20,179 nucleotides of DNA, from the IMG/VR virus record IMGVR_UViG_3300032156_000097, positions 1 through 20,179 of that record; one strand, 5' to 3'. This document shows positions 7,402 through 15,248 of the stretch, piece after piece. Position numbers and translations under genes: made by a program. Under the pieces are notes generated by a model. That model worked only from the letters and a program-made list of their open reading frames with translations. It was not told the DNA's origin and ran no database searches. Numbering within the stretch: the stretch's first letter is position 1; every line of letters starts with the position of its first letter. The stretch comes from a virus.

Positions 7402-7785
7402 TTATGTATTTATTACCTTTTTCTCTAAAATTACTACGAGATAATCTTGTCTTGAAAGTATCCCAAAGCCCTTTTGGTCATCTTTGTAACACTTAAAATA
7501 ATCTTCTCCAATTTTTATACGGTCTGCTGCTTTAATTGTATTTATATGTCTTTTTTCTATATAAATTTCTTTCGACCCGATGGGAATATTTCCATAATAA
7601 GCCCATTTTAGAGCCTCTGGCGACACATCTCTCACCAAGGCATCAATTGCTACGGGCTGCAAGTAACTTAAATTTTTTGTATGTTCGTATGGGTCATTTT
7701 CAGTTTCTTTAGCAACATAAACTAATACCTTAGTTAATTTCTCTTCATTTTTTAGTAATCCGAACAAATCTATTCTTTTATCCAT
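7402..7785 (-). CDS. Probable head-tail stopper / head completion protein
   Basis: This 127-residue protein follows the connector and precedes the gp10-like gene, as head-tail stopper (head completion) proteins do. Its C-terminal half (IEKRHINTIKAADRIKIGEDYFKCYKDDQKG, then DYLVVILEKK) reads as a small beta-barrel, the fold usual for stoppers. Residues 25-60 (AKETENDPYEHTKN, QPVAIDALVRDVSPEALKW) resemble the exposed loop region of such proteins. The ATG at 7785 overlaps the end of the small upstream gene by 8 nt. The functional role is inferred from context and fold impression. Confidence 0.55.
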   Translation of the reverse strand: MDKRIDLFGLLKNEEKLTKVLVYVAKETENDPYEHTKNLSYLQPVAIDALVRDVSPEALKWAYYGNIPIGSKEIYIEKRHINTIKAADRIKIGEDYFKCYKDDQKGFGILSRQDYLVVILEKKVINT

Positions 7786-7909
7786 TATTTATTCCTTGTG
7801 AATTTTCTGGTATTTCTGCTTGTGAAAAATATAAAATATTATCCTTGAATACTAAACAAAAATAAACATTCCCAATCTTCCACCAATCCCATATTACATA
7901 TACTGCCAT
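7778..7909 (-). CDS. Small ORF of 43 residues between connector and stopper genes
   Basis: An ATG at 7907-7909 opens a 43-codon frame that ends at TAA 7778-7780. It fills what would otherwise be the only unexplained gap of more than 100 nt among these head-tail genes. The start lies 1 nt after the connector stop (TAA-T-ATG) and the end overlaps the stopper gene by 8 nt, matching the local packing. The protein is aromatic and hydrophobic (VIWDWWKIGNVYFCLVF, then LYFSQAEIPENSQG). There is no SD, so it would depend on re-initiation. No family is recognised. Confidence 0.5.
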   Translation of the reverse strand: MAVYVIWDWWKIGNVYFCLVFKDNILYFSQAEIPENSQGINNG

Positions 7910-7910
7910 A

Positions 7911-8504
7911 TTAGTTGTCCGTTGGTTCTGGTAATTGTTCATCCATTCCTATATAATCTAAAATTCCAAAAGTTTTTTTGTATTGAATTAATGTAGCCCT
8001 TATTTTTTTCTCCACACTCATGTTGTCAGTATCAAATGTTATAGTAAATTCGGGAGTGCGATATTGTCTTACTTGTCCTTTTATTAGAATTGCTGCTATA
8101 ATTGCAATTAAACATTCTTCCGATTCACTTGCAGAAGGAAAAATTATGTTATCTGATTTAGCAATAAAAACTCGATATTTATTTACTGCCAATTGATAAA
8201 GAGCAGAACGAATATAGCTTCTTAATTCAGAAGTTGAATATTTTTCATATTTATTATAAGAAAATGTCAATACATCTCCAGAAGTTAATGTTCCCGTTAC
8301 TGTAATTTTAGATGTATTACTATCATAAGTATAATTAGAAGCCAACCAAATTGCTCCATTCTTTTTTACTATCAAAGTAGCAGAATCTATATTAGCATAC
8401 TGCAATGAAAAAATTTTAGCTCCGCCATAATACTCTTGTGCCTCTTCAAAATATTCGTAATTATCATTTATCAGATTTCTTATTTTCAATATAACTTCTT
8501 GCAT
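7911..8504 (-). CDS. Head-tail connector / adaptor protein
   Basis: This 197-residue protein resembles phage head-tail connectors: an N-terminal helical part (EVILKIRNLINDNYEYFEEAQEYY), a beta-hairpin insert (residues about 40-83: ATLIVKKNG, NYTYDSNTSKITVTGTLTSGDVLTFSYNKY), then a mainly helical region (STSELRSYIRSALYQLAVNKYRVF, EECLIAIIAAILIKGQVR). The hairpin is the type seen in many phage structural genes as a 'TYD..TG.IT..AL..GD.L...Y' insert. Its position, just after the capsid genes and before the stopper, supports an adaptor role. A usable SD (AGGAG) precedes the ATG at 8504. Confidence 0.6.
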   Translation of the reverse strand: MQEVILKIRNLINDNYEYFEEAQEYYGGAKIFSLQYANIDSATLIVKKNGAIWLASNYTYDSNTSKITVTGTLTSGDVLTFSYNKYEKYSTSELRSYIRSALYQLAVNKYRVFIAKSDNIIFPSASESEECLIAIIAAILIKGQVRQYRTPEFTITFDTDNMSVEKKIRATLIQYKKTFGILDYIGMDEQLPEPTDN

Positions 8505-8513
8505 GTTATTCTC

Positions 8514-9266
8514 CTATAATATAATTTTATCTTTTTTTGATAAATTCTCTCCTGCCCAGAGGGGCTGAAGATTAATGTAATTAAAGCATTTACGCTGCTC
8601 GATTGGTTTGGATAAATCAAAACTCGCACAGGGTCTTATATGGTCGATGTGCCACTTACCATAGTTAGACCAAGACATACCTAACTTGAATTGTTTCTGT
8701 AAATGTTTTCTTAACTGTTCAATACTACAACCTAATAATTTCATAGTTTTTACCGATTTGTAATTATACTTTAATGCGTTACAAATTCTTATTCTCAAAT
8801 TACATTTAATCCTAAAATTTAAATCTGTTCTTCTTCTATTTTTTTGAAATTTTCTAATCTCATCTCTATGATTTCTTCTATATTTTCTTACTCTTTCTCT
8901 GACATTTTCTTTATGAGTTTTACCATATTTTGCAGATTTAATTAATATCTTTTTTCTATTTCTAATATAATAATCTCTTTTTTGTTCAGCAATTTTATCT
9001 TTATGGATTTTGCGATATTCTTTTTCTTCTTCTTTATGTTTTTGATAGTATTCTCTTCTTTGTTCTTTTAATTTTTCTTTATTCTCTTGATAATGCTGTT
9101 TTCTATATTTTCTTAATTTGTCTTTATGTGATTTGCGGTATTGTTCCACAGAATTTTTTATTTCTATTTTATGAGTTTGGCGATATTTTTTCATGTATTT
9201 CTTTAATTCTTCTTTATGTATTTTTCTATATATTTTCATATATTCTTTTTTTGTTTCTGTTTTCAC
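8514..9266 (-). CDS. HNH homing endonuclease with basic repeat linker
   Basis: This protein of 250 residues starts with GTG at 9266, supported by GGAG upstream. It is built mainly of imperfect Y-x-x-x-H-K-E-E repeats (residues about 5-145), strongly Lys/Arg/Glu-rich, probably a long charged helix. The C-terminal HNH domain (about 200-250) reads WHIDHIRPCASFDL then YINLQPLW and ENLSKKDK. It is paralogous to the product at 3096-3977 but lacks its zinc-ribbon N-terminus. The GTG overlaps the upstream stop by 4 nt. Of the five endonuclease genes it is the only one with a good SD. A self-mobilising endonuclease is the most likely role; the target site is unknown. Confidence 0.85.
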   Translation of the reverse strand: MKTETKKEYMKIYRKIHKEELKKYMKKYRQTHKIEIKNSVEQYRKSHKDKLRKYRKQHYQENKEKLKEQRREYYQKHKEEEKEYRKIHKDKIAEQKRDYYIRNRKKILIKSAKYGKTHKENVRERVRKYRRNHRDEIRKFQKNRRRTDLNFRIKCNLRIRICNALKYNYKSVKTMKLLGCSIEQLRKHLQKQFKLGMSWSNYGKWHIDHIRPCASFDLSKPIEQRKCFNYINLQPLWAGENLSKKDKIIL

Positions 9267-9742
9267 TTTATCTCCTGAATTTTTATTTCTCTTTTTTCTT
9301 GTTTTGGTCTGTATAATAAAATTTCTTTTCCCCGAAAACCTTTAGCGATAAATCCAAATGTTAATCGTTTAGTTATTCTATTTTGTTTCTGTAATGTTCT
9401 TGCCAATGGATTAGTTAATTTTAATTTAGCATAAATTTCATCAAAATTATTCCATGTTAGAAATTTTAATAAATCCCATTCTGTTTTTGAATCTTTTGCC
9501 AGTATTTTTAAATAAGGGCGAAATCCCTTCTCATGTAAAATTATCAAAATTCCTTTTATTTCTTTTTCTTCTTCAGCATATATTTCCTGATACCGCAGAA
9601 GTTTTTCTATAAGTTTTAAATCTCCACTTATAAATTTGCGTTCTTTATTTTGCGTGATATACCAATCTTCGTATTTATCTTGGCAACGCAAACAGAATTC
9701 ATAAAAATTTATAGAGTCTTTTATTTTTAAACGCCTAATCAT
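9263..9742 (-). CDS. GNAT-like protein of unknown role
   Basis: This 159-residue protein looks like a weak GNAT-fold acyltransferase relative: an N-terminal MIRRLKIKDSINFYEFCLRCQDKYEDWYI, the pair GILIILHEKGFRPYLKILA (strands 4-5 of the fold), a helix with DLLKFLTWNN, and a closing strand FRGKEILLYR. The canonical acetyl-CoA loop (Q/R-x-x-G-x-G/A) is not seen, so it may be catalytically inactive. It sits directly downstream of the major capsid gene, where some phages carry similar small GNAT-like proteins. A particle-related or regulatory role is a guess. Confidence 0.45.
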   Translation of the reverse strand: MIRRLKIKDSINFYEFCLRCQDKYEDWYITQNKERKFISGDLKLIEKLLRYQEIYAEEEKEIKGILIILHEKGFRPYLKILAKDSKTEWDLLKFLTWNNFDEIYAKLKLTNPLARTLQKQNRITKRLTFGFIAKGFRGKEILLYRPKQEKREIKIQEIK

Positions 9743-9753
9743 TTTTTACCTTT

Positions 9754-9803
9754 CTAGTTATGTTTGTGGGAGGGGAGAAAAATCTCCCCTCTATATTAAC
9801 TAG
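9754..9803 (-). repeat. Intergenic GA-rich hairpin, copy 3
   Basis: A perfect 9-bp stem (9770-9778 with 9783-9791) with an AAAA loop is extended by an outer 7-bp stem CTAGTTA / TAACTAG (9754-9760 with 9797-9803). It lies directly after the major capsid gene and before the GNAT-like gene. Its trailing CTCCCACAAAC matches the consensus of the other copies. It is the strongest of the family. Confidence 0.75.
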
Positions 9804-9806
9804 AAA

Positions 9807-10742
9807 TTACACGTTTAAATCATCCGACCATGCTATAGCTTTAAAATTAACCACAGCTTCAACTACACATTCGTATCCAACGCATCCATATCCTAAAATG
9901 TTCTTGCTATTATTAATTACCTGAAGTCCACCGATAGTTGTAATTATTCTTTGAAGTTCATCAGGTGCAATTCCTAATAATGCAGCAACTTCAGGACTAA
10001 TTTTGCGTCTTACAAATAAGCAAGGTTTTCCGCCAACTCTTAACTTAGAATCTCTTGCCACTAAAATAGCTTTAGTTGCAGCTAAAACTGGGTCATAAGA
10101 ACCAGAATCTACCTTTACAGTACCAACTACTTTTATAACTTTAATACCATTAGCAGCCAACATTTCTTTTATACCAACTCTATAATTGAAATTATCAGCA
10201 TTTTCTTTATCATAAGTATTGATTTTTTCCCAAACTGTAGAACCAGCTAAAAGAATAAAATTATCTCCATAATCAACTATTTTATGAACCATCTTCACAA
10301 TACCGTCATAAAGGTCTTCGCCAGAACCGCAAGTAATTCTCTGAGTAGCTATAGCTAAAATAACATCTAACAATTTCTTTACATCCTGTTTATCCATAGA
10401 ACGAGTAATTGCTGCTTTCTTTCTTGCCAAAGCTGACTGGTCTTTTGCATCCTGAAGTTCATGGATAGTAACATAAGCTAAATCTGACTGATAACCAACA
10501 AATGTCATAGTTGCAACACCACTGGGGGATTTCTTGTTTGATGTAATCTCGCCAGAATCTCCAGCAGTATAAACGGTATCAACGTTGTCATCATAAGCAG
10601 AAAAATAATAAACATCCTCACCAAATTCCGCAGTCTCTAAATCGCATATTTCAACTAATTCCACTGGAACTGGAAGAGTACTGTCTATAGGCTGCCCGAT
10701 AACTCTCGCAATCTCTAAACCGTTAAGTTCGATTTTTTCCAT
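9807..10742 (-). CDS. Major capsid protein, HK97-like
   Basis: This 311-residue protein is the best candidate for the major capsid subunit. It follows a scaffold-like gene and a protease gene, and shows HK97-type features: an E-loop-like region after VYTAGDSGEITSNKKSPSGVATMTF, a spine-helix-like stretch (ELQDAKDQSALARKKAAITRSMDKQDVKKLLDVILA, residues about 95-130), and an A-domain with LLAGSTVWEKI and NGIKVIKVVGTVKVDSG. It lacks signal and membrane segments. An intergenic hairpin and a leader of about 70 nt precede its ATG; another hairpin follows its stop. Its base composition is less AT-rich than that of the neighbouring endonucleases, consistent with high expression. The precise fold is not proven by sequence alone. 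Confidence 0.75.
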   Translation of the reverse strand: MEKIELNGLEIARVIGQPIDSTLPVPVELVEICDLETAEFGEDVYYFSAYDDNVDTVYTAGDSGEITSNKKSPSGVATMTFVGYQSDLAYVTIHELQDAKDQSALARKKAAITRSMDKQDVKKLLDVILAIATQRITCGSGEDLYDGIVKMVHKIVDYGDNFILLAGSTVWEKINTYDKENADNFNYRVGIKEMLAANGIKVIKVVGTVKVDSGSYDPVLAATKAILVARDSKLRVGGKPCLFVRRKISPEVAALLGIAPDELQRIITTIGGLQVINNSKNILGYGCVGYECVVEAVVNFKAIAWSDDLNV

Positions 10743-10785
10743 TGTTATTACCTCTTTTATTTTATCTTTTATTTTTTTATCTTTT

Positions 10786-10810
10786 AAGTTTAGGCTATTG
10801 CCTTTAACTT
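10786..10810 (-). promoter_or_regulatory. Small hairpin in the leader of the major capsid gene
   Basis: A short imperfect stem (AAGTT and GGC with GCC and AACTT, loop around TATT) lies in the 74-nt gap between the scaffold-like gene and the capsid gene. An A-rich stretch follows on the transcribed strand, as with the GA-rich hairpins, but the sequence is different. Confidence 0.4.
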
Positions 10811-10816
10811 ATCTTT

Positions 10817-11854
10817 TTATTCGTGTCCGTAGGCTTTTAAGTTTATCTTTTTTTGTCTTTCTTTAAGTTTACTATCTTTTTCTATTTTCTCAGTATTTCC
10901 TACTTCAACTGTAGGTTCTTCTTTTGCTACTTCAACTTTAGGTTTAGTTAATTCCGCAATCTCTTGAGCTTTCGCATCAAGTTCTTTTTTTAGATTAGTG
11001 ATTTCAGTTTCTTTATCAATTATCTTTTTTTCTAAATCAACTTTAATCTCATTAGTTTTGGCTTCTAATTCAGTTTTATGAAGATTTGCTAATTCTTCTT
11101 TGGCTTTATTAACTGCCTCTTCTAATTGTGCAGAAGTATATTTACTGATTTTAGAATCACTAGCTGAATTTGCATCTCTTATTTCGATTTCTTCATGACC
11201 ATCTTTATAAGTTCTTATGATTTTTTCATAAGACTTACTCTGATAATCAACTCCGCCATCTTCGCCAATAGATTCTATATTCTCAGATGTATAATAAGAG
11301 ACGGTTTTTATTGGTTTTTCTTTCTCTTTTTGTTCTCCAACAGGTGCTTCCGCTACTTGAGCAGGTTCGGGCTTCACCTCTACAGGTGGCACTACTTGTG
11401 CTGGTTCGGGAGTTACCTGAGCAGTTGGTTCTTCTGCTTTTTCATATCTTTTTAACAATTCGGTCATATTTAATTCTTTGGCTTTTTTCAAAGCTCTCTT
11501 TTTTACAAGTTCTCTTTCTTCCTCTGTAAGATTTTTAGCAACGGGAAGACGTGCCAAGCAATTTCTAACGTGTGCAGGGTCGTAAATAGGAAATCTGCGA
11601 ACTTTAATTTTTTCGCCAGTCTTCTTGTTTACAACATATTGAATCAAAGCAAAATCAGAATCTTTCAATTCTTTACGTTCTTTATAAGTAAGTTTCTTTG
11701 CTTCTTCAATAATTTTGCCTTCCTCATCTAATAAATCTTCATCGGCAATATCTTCATCTTTTAGTTTATCAGATAAAAACTCAGCTTGGATAACGCTATC
11801 AATTTCTTTCAATTGTTCCTCATTCAAATCATCAAGAACTATTTCACGATTCAT
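10817..11854 (-). CDS. Scaffold-like protein with DUF6582-like domain and coiled coil
   Basis: This 345-residue protein lies between the prohead protease and the major capsid gene, as scaffolding proteins do. Residues about 53-130 (KKLTYKERKELKDSDFAL, then RRFPIYDPAHVRNCLARLPVA and LVKKRALKKAKELN) match a domain found in phage and prophage capsid-assembly proteins (DUF6582-like: dSDFAL, yPIhDpaHaRNcLaR). Residues about 143-172 are Pro/Glu/Val-rich with a repeated EPAQV. Residues about 235-300 are a charged coiled coil (ELANLHKTELEAKTNEIK, KEITNLKKELDAKAQEIAEL). An SD with AAGGAGG precedes the ATG at 11854. No canonical catalytic motif is seen. Confidence 0.65.
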   Translation of the reverse strand: MNREIVLDDLNEEQLKEIDSVIQAEFLSDKLKDEDIADEDLLDEEGKIIEEAKKLTYKERKELKDSDFALIQYVVNKKTGEKIKVRRFPIYDPAHVRNCLARLPVAKNLTEEERELVKKRALKKAKELNMTELLKRYEKAEEPTAQVTPEPAQVVPPVEVKPEPAQVAEAPVGEQKEKEKPIKTVSYYTSENIESIGEDGGVDYQSKSYEKIIRTYKDGHEEIEIRDANSASDSKISKYTSAQLEEAVNKAKEELANLHKTELEAKTNEIKVDLEKKIIDKETEITNLKKELDAKAQEIAELTKPKVEVAKEEPTVEVGNTEKIEKDSKLKERQKKINLKAYGHE

Positions 11855-12608
11855 TTACTATCCTCCTTATCTTTGTTTTTATTTTAGATACAGAAACGGA
11901 TTTATTATTTTTTATCTCTTTTTCTGTAAGTCTTAAAATATTGAGTCCATTGTTTTTAAACCACTTATCTTTTTTTATATCCATTCTTCTTCTTTCTGGT
12001 AAAGCATGAAAATAATCCCCATCACATTCTATAACTAATTTATATTTAGGTAAATAAAAATCAGCAACCCATAAAGAATTATAACTCCATTGACTTATAA
12101 ACTTTATATTTAATTTATGAAGTTCTCGATTAATTATTTTCTCTATAGAAGAAATTCTGTTTTTAGCTATAAATATTCTTGCACATTGTTTAGAACAAAA
12201 TTTTCTTTTTGAACTCTTGAAATCCTTTACTTTTTTCTCGCAGTTTTTACATTTAAAATTCATAACTCTATCTGTTAATCCTTTATTCCAAGGAATACGA
12301 CCCTTTTTAAGCATCAAATTATTTTTACCATGCAATAAATAAGTATGCTTTCCTAAACAACTTCTATTACAAAAATGATGTTTATAAATCCTTAATTTAG
12401 ATGGTATTCGCCAAATTGTTTTATCACAAAAATCACATTTAACTTTAATTTTCTTACTCAACTTTTGTCCTATTATTTTACCATTGTGTTTATTAGCACA
12501 ATTTTTAGAACAAAAATGATGGTTATGTTGTTCAAATAAACTTTTACAATTATAAACTTTTATTCCACAACGTTCACAATTAAACCAAATACCTGATTTT
12601 TTATTCAT
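11844..12608 (-). CDS. Zinc-finger PD-(D/E)XK endonuclease, Vsr/DUF559-like
   Basis: This 254-residue putative homing endonuclease has treble-clef-like zinc fingers at about 11-37, 58-84 and 120-142 (CERC...CSKNC, CDFC...CNRSC, CKNC...CSKQC). A NUMOD3-like stretch lies near 92-111 (GKNNLMLKKGRIPWNKG). The C-terminal nuclease (about 152-235) has VADFYLPKYKLVIECDGDYFHALPERR, with D183, E194, D196 and H201, resembling the Vsr-like 'EDxHD' phage homing endonucleases and DUF559. It overlaps the upstream protease gene by 8 nt and the downstream scaffold gene by 11 nt. It has no SD of its own. The catalytic residues were assigned by eye. Confidence 0.8.
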   Translation of the reverse strand: MNKKSGIWFNCERCGIKVYNCKSLFEQHNHHFCSKNCANKHNGKIIGQKLSKKIKVKCDFCDKTIWRIPSKLRIYKHHFCNRSCLGKHTYLLHGKNNLMLKKGRIPWNKGLTDRVMNFKCKNCEKKVKDFKSSKRKFCSKQCARIFIAKNRISSIEKIINRELHKLNIKFISQWSYNSLWVADFYLPKYKLVIECDGDYFHALPERRRMDIKKDKWFKNNGLNILRLTEKEIKNNKSVSVSKIKTKIRRIVNES

Positions 12609-13323
12609 GTTTAAAATAATTATTTATTTTAGAAATTAATTGTTCTTTTTCGCATGTACAAGGATTACATCCTTTACATTTAGGTTCGTCTACAGCTAAC
12701 TCCGCATAAACTAAATCTTCTGCAAATAATTTTTCTATATATTTTTCTACTCTGCCTATTAATTTAAAAATTTTGGCATTAGGACAAGCAGGCTTATGAG
12801 CTAATAAAACACCTGTTCCATGAAAAATTATCGGGTCTATTTCTCTCTGCCCATTCGCTAATTCTTTAATTACTGATTTTCCATCTATTTTATTATAAAT
12901 TTCAAATGATACAGCAGCTTCTTTTGATTGCACTTTTGCTTTTAGTTCTTCTATTTGTTCGGGAAATAAAGATTTAAAAAGAACATTTATTGTTTCTACT
13001 TTATCTTCATTTATTTCCGCTTTTATACTATAACCACATACAAATCCCGCACCATTATGTTCCCAATTACATTGTTTTCCGACTAAAGTTTTCAATCCCC
13101 TTTCAACTGCTTTGCGAGGAAGAATTACTCCATTTCTATTTACTTTATCAATTTCTGCATAAACAGTCTTCATTACCATTAAATCTGGAGAAGGCAATTC
13201 AATTCCTATTTTTTTAGCAGCTTCTATTAATTCTTTATTATCATCTGATATTTCAATAAAAGTAGTTTCAGACCTTTTTGCTATTTCTAATAATGCTTCA
13301 GCAATTATTCTTTTATCTTCCAT
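12601..13323 (-). CDS. Probable prohead (capsid maturation) protease
   Basis: This 240-residue protein is likely the maturation protease that trims the capsid or scaffold. It has NRNGVILPRKAVERGLKTLVGKQCNWEHN with a candidate catalytic His (H89), and KEAAVSFEIYN with a candidate Ser (S139), the H...S arrangement of herpesvirus-like phage proteases; a third acidic residue was not assigned. The position (portal, protease, scaffold, capsid) is classical. The extreme C-terminus carries CKGCNPCTC, a Cys-rich tail unusual for this family. The ATG overlaps the portal stop (TAATG) and is preceded by AAAGGAG. Confidence 0.65.
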   Translation of the reverse strand: MEDKRIIAEALLEIAKRSETTFIEISDDNKELIEAAKKIGIELPSPDLMVMKTVYAEIDKVNRNGVILPRKAVERGLKTLVGKQCNWEHNGAGFVCGYSIKAEINEDKVETINVLFKSLFPEQIEELKAKVQSKEAAVSFEIYNKIDGKSVIKELANGQREIDPIIFHGTGVLLAHKPACPNAKIFKLIGRVEKYIEKLFAEDLVYAELAVDEPKCKGCNPCTCEKEQLISKINNYFKHE

Positions 13324-15248
13324 TATTTATTCTCTCCTTTGGAGTGTCGTTTCATCCATTTCTTGAGTTGACTCCATGCTCCCGCAAATGCTCTTGCTTC
13401 ATCATGAGTTTCGTTATAAATAGAATTCCATGTTTCTATCCAGACATTTCTAGCTCCTTCAGGATATTTATCAAGATATTTGGGATAGTTAGTTTTAGTA
13501 TAGGGGGCTATAATTAAGTCTTCATCTAAAGAAGATTCTATAATTTCAATCGTAGCGTTGCTGTGTTCTTTAACCCATTCTTGTGCTTCTTTCAAAGACC
13601 ATTTGGTTTTCTCAAATAAATAACTCTGTATAGTTGTGGACTTTTTCCCTTTAAGTCTCCCAATCACAGCCTTAATTCCTTTTTCTTTTGATAATGTAAT
13701 TATTCTAAAACTATTTTGCTCAAAATCTTTTGGGTCTTTTTGTCTTAGTCGAATATAATTTTCAGTAATTTCTGGAGTATATCCTATGACTGCTTTTAGA
13801 TATTCTACTTCTGTTTCTTCTGTTAGTTCATCTTCCAATCCTACTTTTTGGGTTTCTTTTTCTTTTTGTTTTTCAGTTTCTTTTTTTGTAATGGGAACTA
13901 TTCTTTCTGTATCTATTCCTTTCTCCTCCTGATTTTGTATAACGTGTGGATAATAAATTTCTCTCAATCCATTTTCCCATTCTTTTTTCATTCTCTCTAA
14001 TTCTTGTTCTGGGTCAATTCCTAAGGATTCTTGATAAGTTTCAAAAGTAACAGCACCATAAACGAATCCACTTCTTATAGAATCTAAAATGTATTGAACA
14101 TTTATTTTAAGTGGGCTATTTACTATTTTTAATGCTTTATTGTCGCTAAATAGCTTTCTGTGGTCTATTTTATTTTCAGAAATAATTAATCTTACAACAT
14201 CCAATAACATAGACTTAAAATCAGCCACACCTGAATTTATCTCAGCTATAAAAGGTTTTGGATTGAGCCTCGTTTCCTGTCTTGATGGCGTAATTTCGAG
14301 CATGTCGGCAAAGCCGAGTCCAGCCATTATTGCTCTATAACCCTGCCTATAAAGCTCTTCCTTTAATATAGGTAAGAGGTCTGGAATTAAATGTTCATAC
14401 TTCTGGTCAAAAGGAATGGCATTTGCAGGTAATTTTCCTTTTTCATTTTTATAACGTTCTACTGCTGATTTAAAATTGTCTAATAATGTTTTTAATTCGG
14501 CATCAGAATAATCTACATTTTTTTGTAAAAAAGCATTTTCTGTTCCCTTTGTAATCTGAAATAAATAAGGTAATACTTTAGAGATGGCTTCATCACCTTT
14601 TGAAGAGAGAATTTCCATTGCCATCCAATTCTTTAATACTCCTTTTTTCACAAGATAAGGAGACGGATATTTGCTAAACCATCTTGCAAAAGGTTTTTGG
14701 ACAATTATTTGCTCTTTATCATTTTTGGGTATTGGTAAATCTTTTTTCTCATCTAAATAATACTTATCAGTTCCTAATTTATAATTTTTTTCATTTTTTC
14801 TATCAATATAAACAGATGACCCATTAACAAAATAAAGTAATGTAGGAACTTTGATAGAGGTATTCCCAATAGAAATAGTTTCCCATATTCCAAGTCGCAT
14901 TAAACATAAAGATGAACCAGCCCATCTTTCTTTGTAATATTCCTTGGCGAGTTCTTGAAGACCAGTAGGAACTCCATTTACATTTAAATTGATTCTTGAA
15001 AGCCATAAATTCAGGAGTTGTTCTAATGTATCATCAGAGCACTCTACTTTTAAAATTGCCTCTGAAGAAGAATTAATAGAATAATCTACAATGGTCGAAA
15101 TTATTCCTGAAATGTCATTATCCAACATCTCAGAAATTTTTCCGCAACGTTCATGAAAACTTTCTGGAACTTTAATATTTCCTGAAGAATAAGCCCAAGT
15201 AAGAAACGATTCCCAAAGACCTGAAGCAAGGCCTGAATTATTTGCCAT
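13323..15248 (-). CDS. Portal protein with C-terminal ChaB-like extension
   Basis: This 641-residue protein is the portal vertex subunit. Its N-terminal half carries portal-like helices (DNDISGIISTIVDYSINSSSEA, LQELAKEYYKERWAGSSLCL) and the middle has GYRAIMAGLGFADMLEITPSRQETRLNPKPF and the ISE/DSIRSGFVYGAVTFETYQESLGI region typical of phage portals. Residues about 455-580 (KKETEKQKEKETQ, then EKGIKAVIGRLKGKKSTTIQSYLFEKTKWSLKEAQEWVKEHS) are a charged linker and an 'SYLF.K..W...EAq.Wv..h' motif. The last 60 residues (LDKYPEGARNVWIETWNSIYNETHDEARAFAGAWSQLKKW) resemble the ChaB domain. Its SD (AGAGGA, 15255-15260) lies inside the end of the upstream endonuclease gene, which it overlaps by 11 nt. 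Confidence 0.8.
   Translation of the reverse strand: MANNSGLASGLWESFLTWAYSSGNIKVPESFHERCGKISEMLDNDISGIISTIVDYSINSSSEAILKVECSDDTLEQLLNLWLSRINLNVNGVPTGLQELAKEYYKERWAGSSLCLMRLGIWETISIGNTSIKVPTLLYFVNGSSVYIDRKNEKNYKLGTDKYYLDEKKDLPIPKNDKEQIIVQKPFARWFSKYPSPYLVKKGVLKNWMAMEILSSKGDEAISKVLPYLFQITKGTENAFLQKNVDYSDAELKTLLDNFKSAVERYKNEKGKLPANAIPFDQKYEHLIPDLLPILKEELYRQGYRAIMAGLGFADMLEITPSRQETRLNPKPFIAEINSGVADFKSMLLDVVRLIISENKIDHRKLFSDNKALKIVNSPLKINVQYILDSIRSGFVYGAVTFETYQESLGIDPEQELERMKKEWENGLREIYYPHVIQNQEEKGIDTERIVPITKKETEKQKEKETQKVGLEDELTEETEVEYLKAVIGYTPEITENYIRLRQKDPKDFEQNSFRIITLSKEKGIKAVIGRLKGKKSTTIQSYLFEKTKWSLKEAQEWVKEHSNATIEIIESSLDEDLIIAPYTKTNYPKYLDKYPEGARNVWIETWNSIYNETHDEARAFAGAWSQLKKWMKRHSKGENK

Noticed and set aside
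11195-11936. Plus-strand open frames opposite the scaffold-like gene
   Set aside because: They are antisense shadows of a Lys/Glu-rich coding region.
14824-15006. Minus-strand 60-residue open frame inside the portal gene
   Set aside because: It is an out-of-frame shadow of the portal coding sequence.
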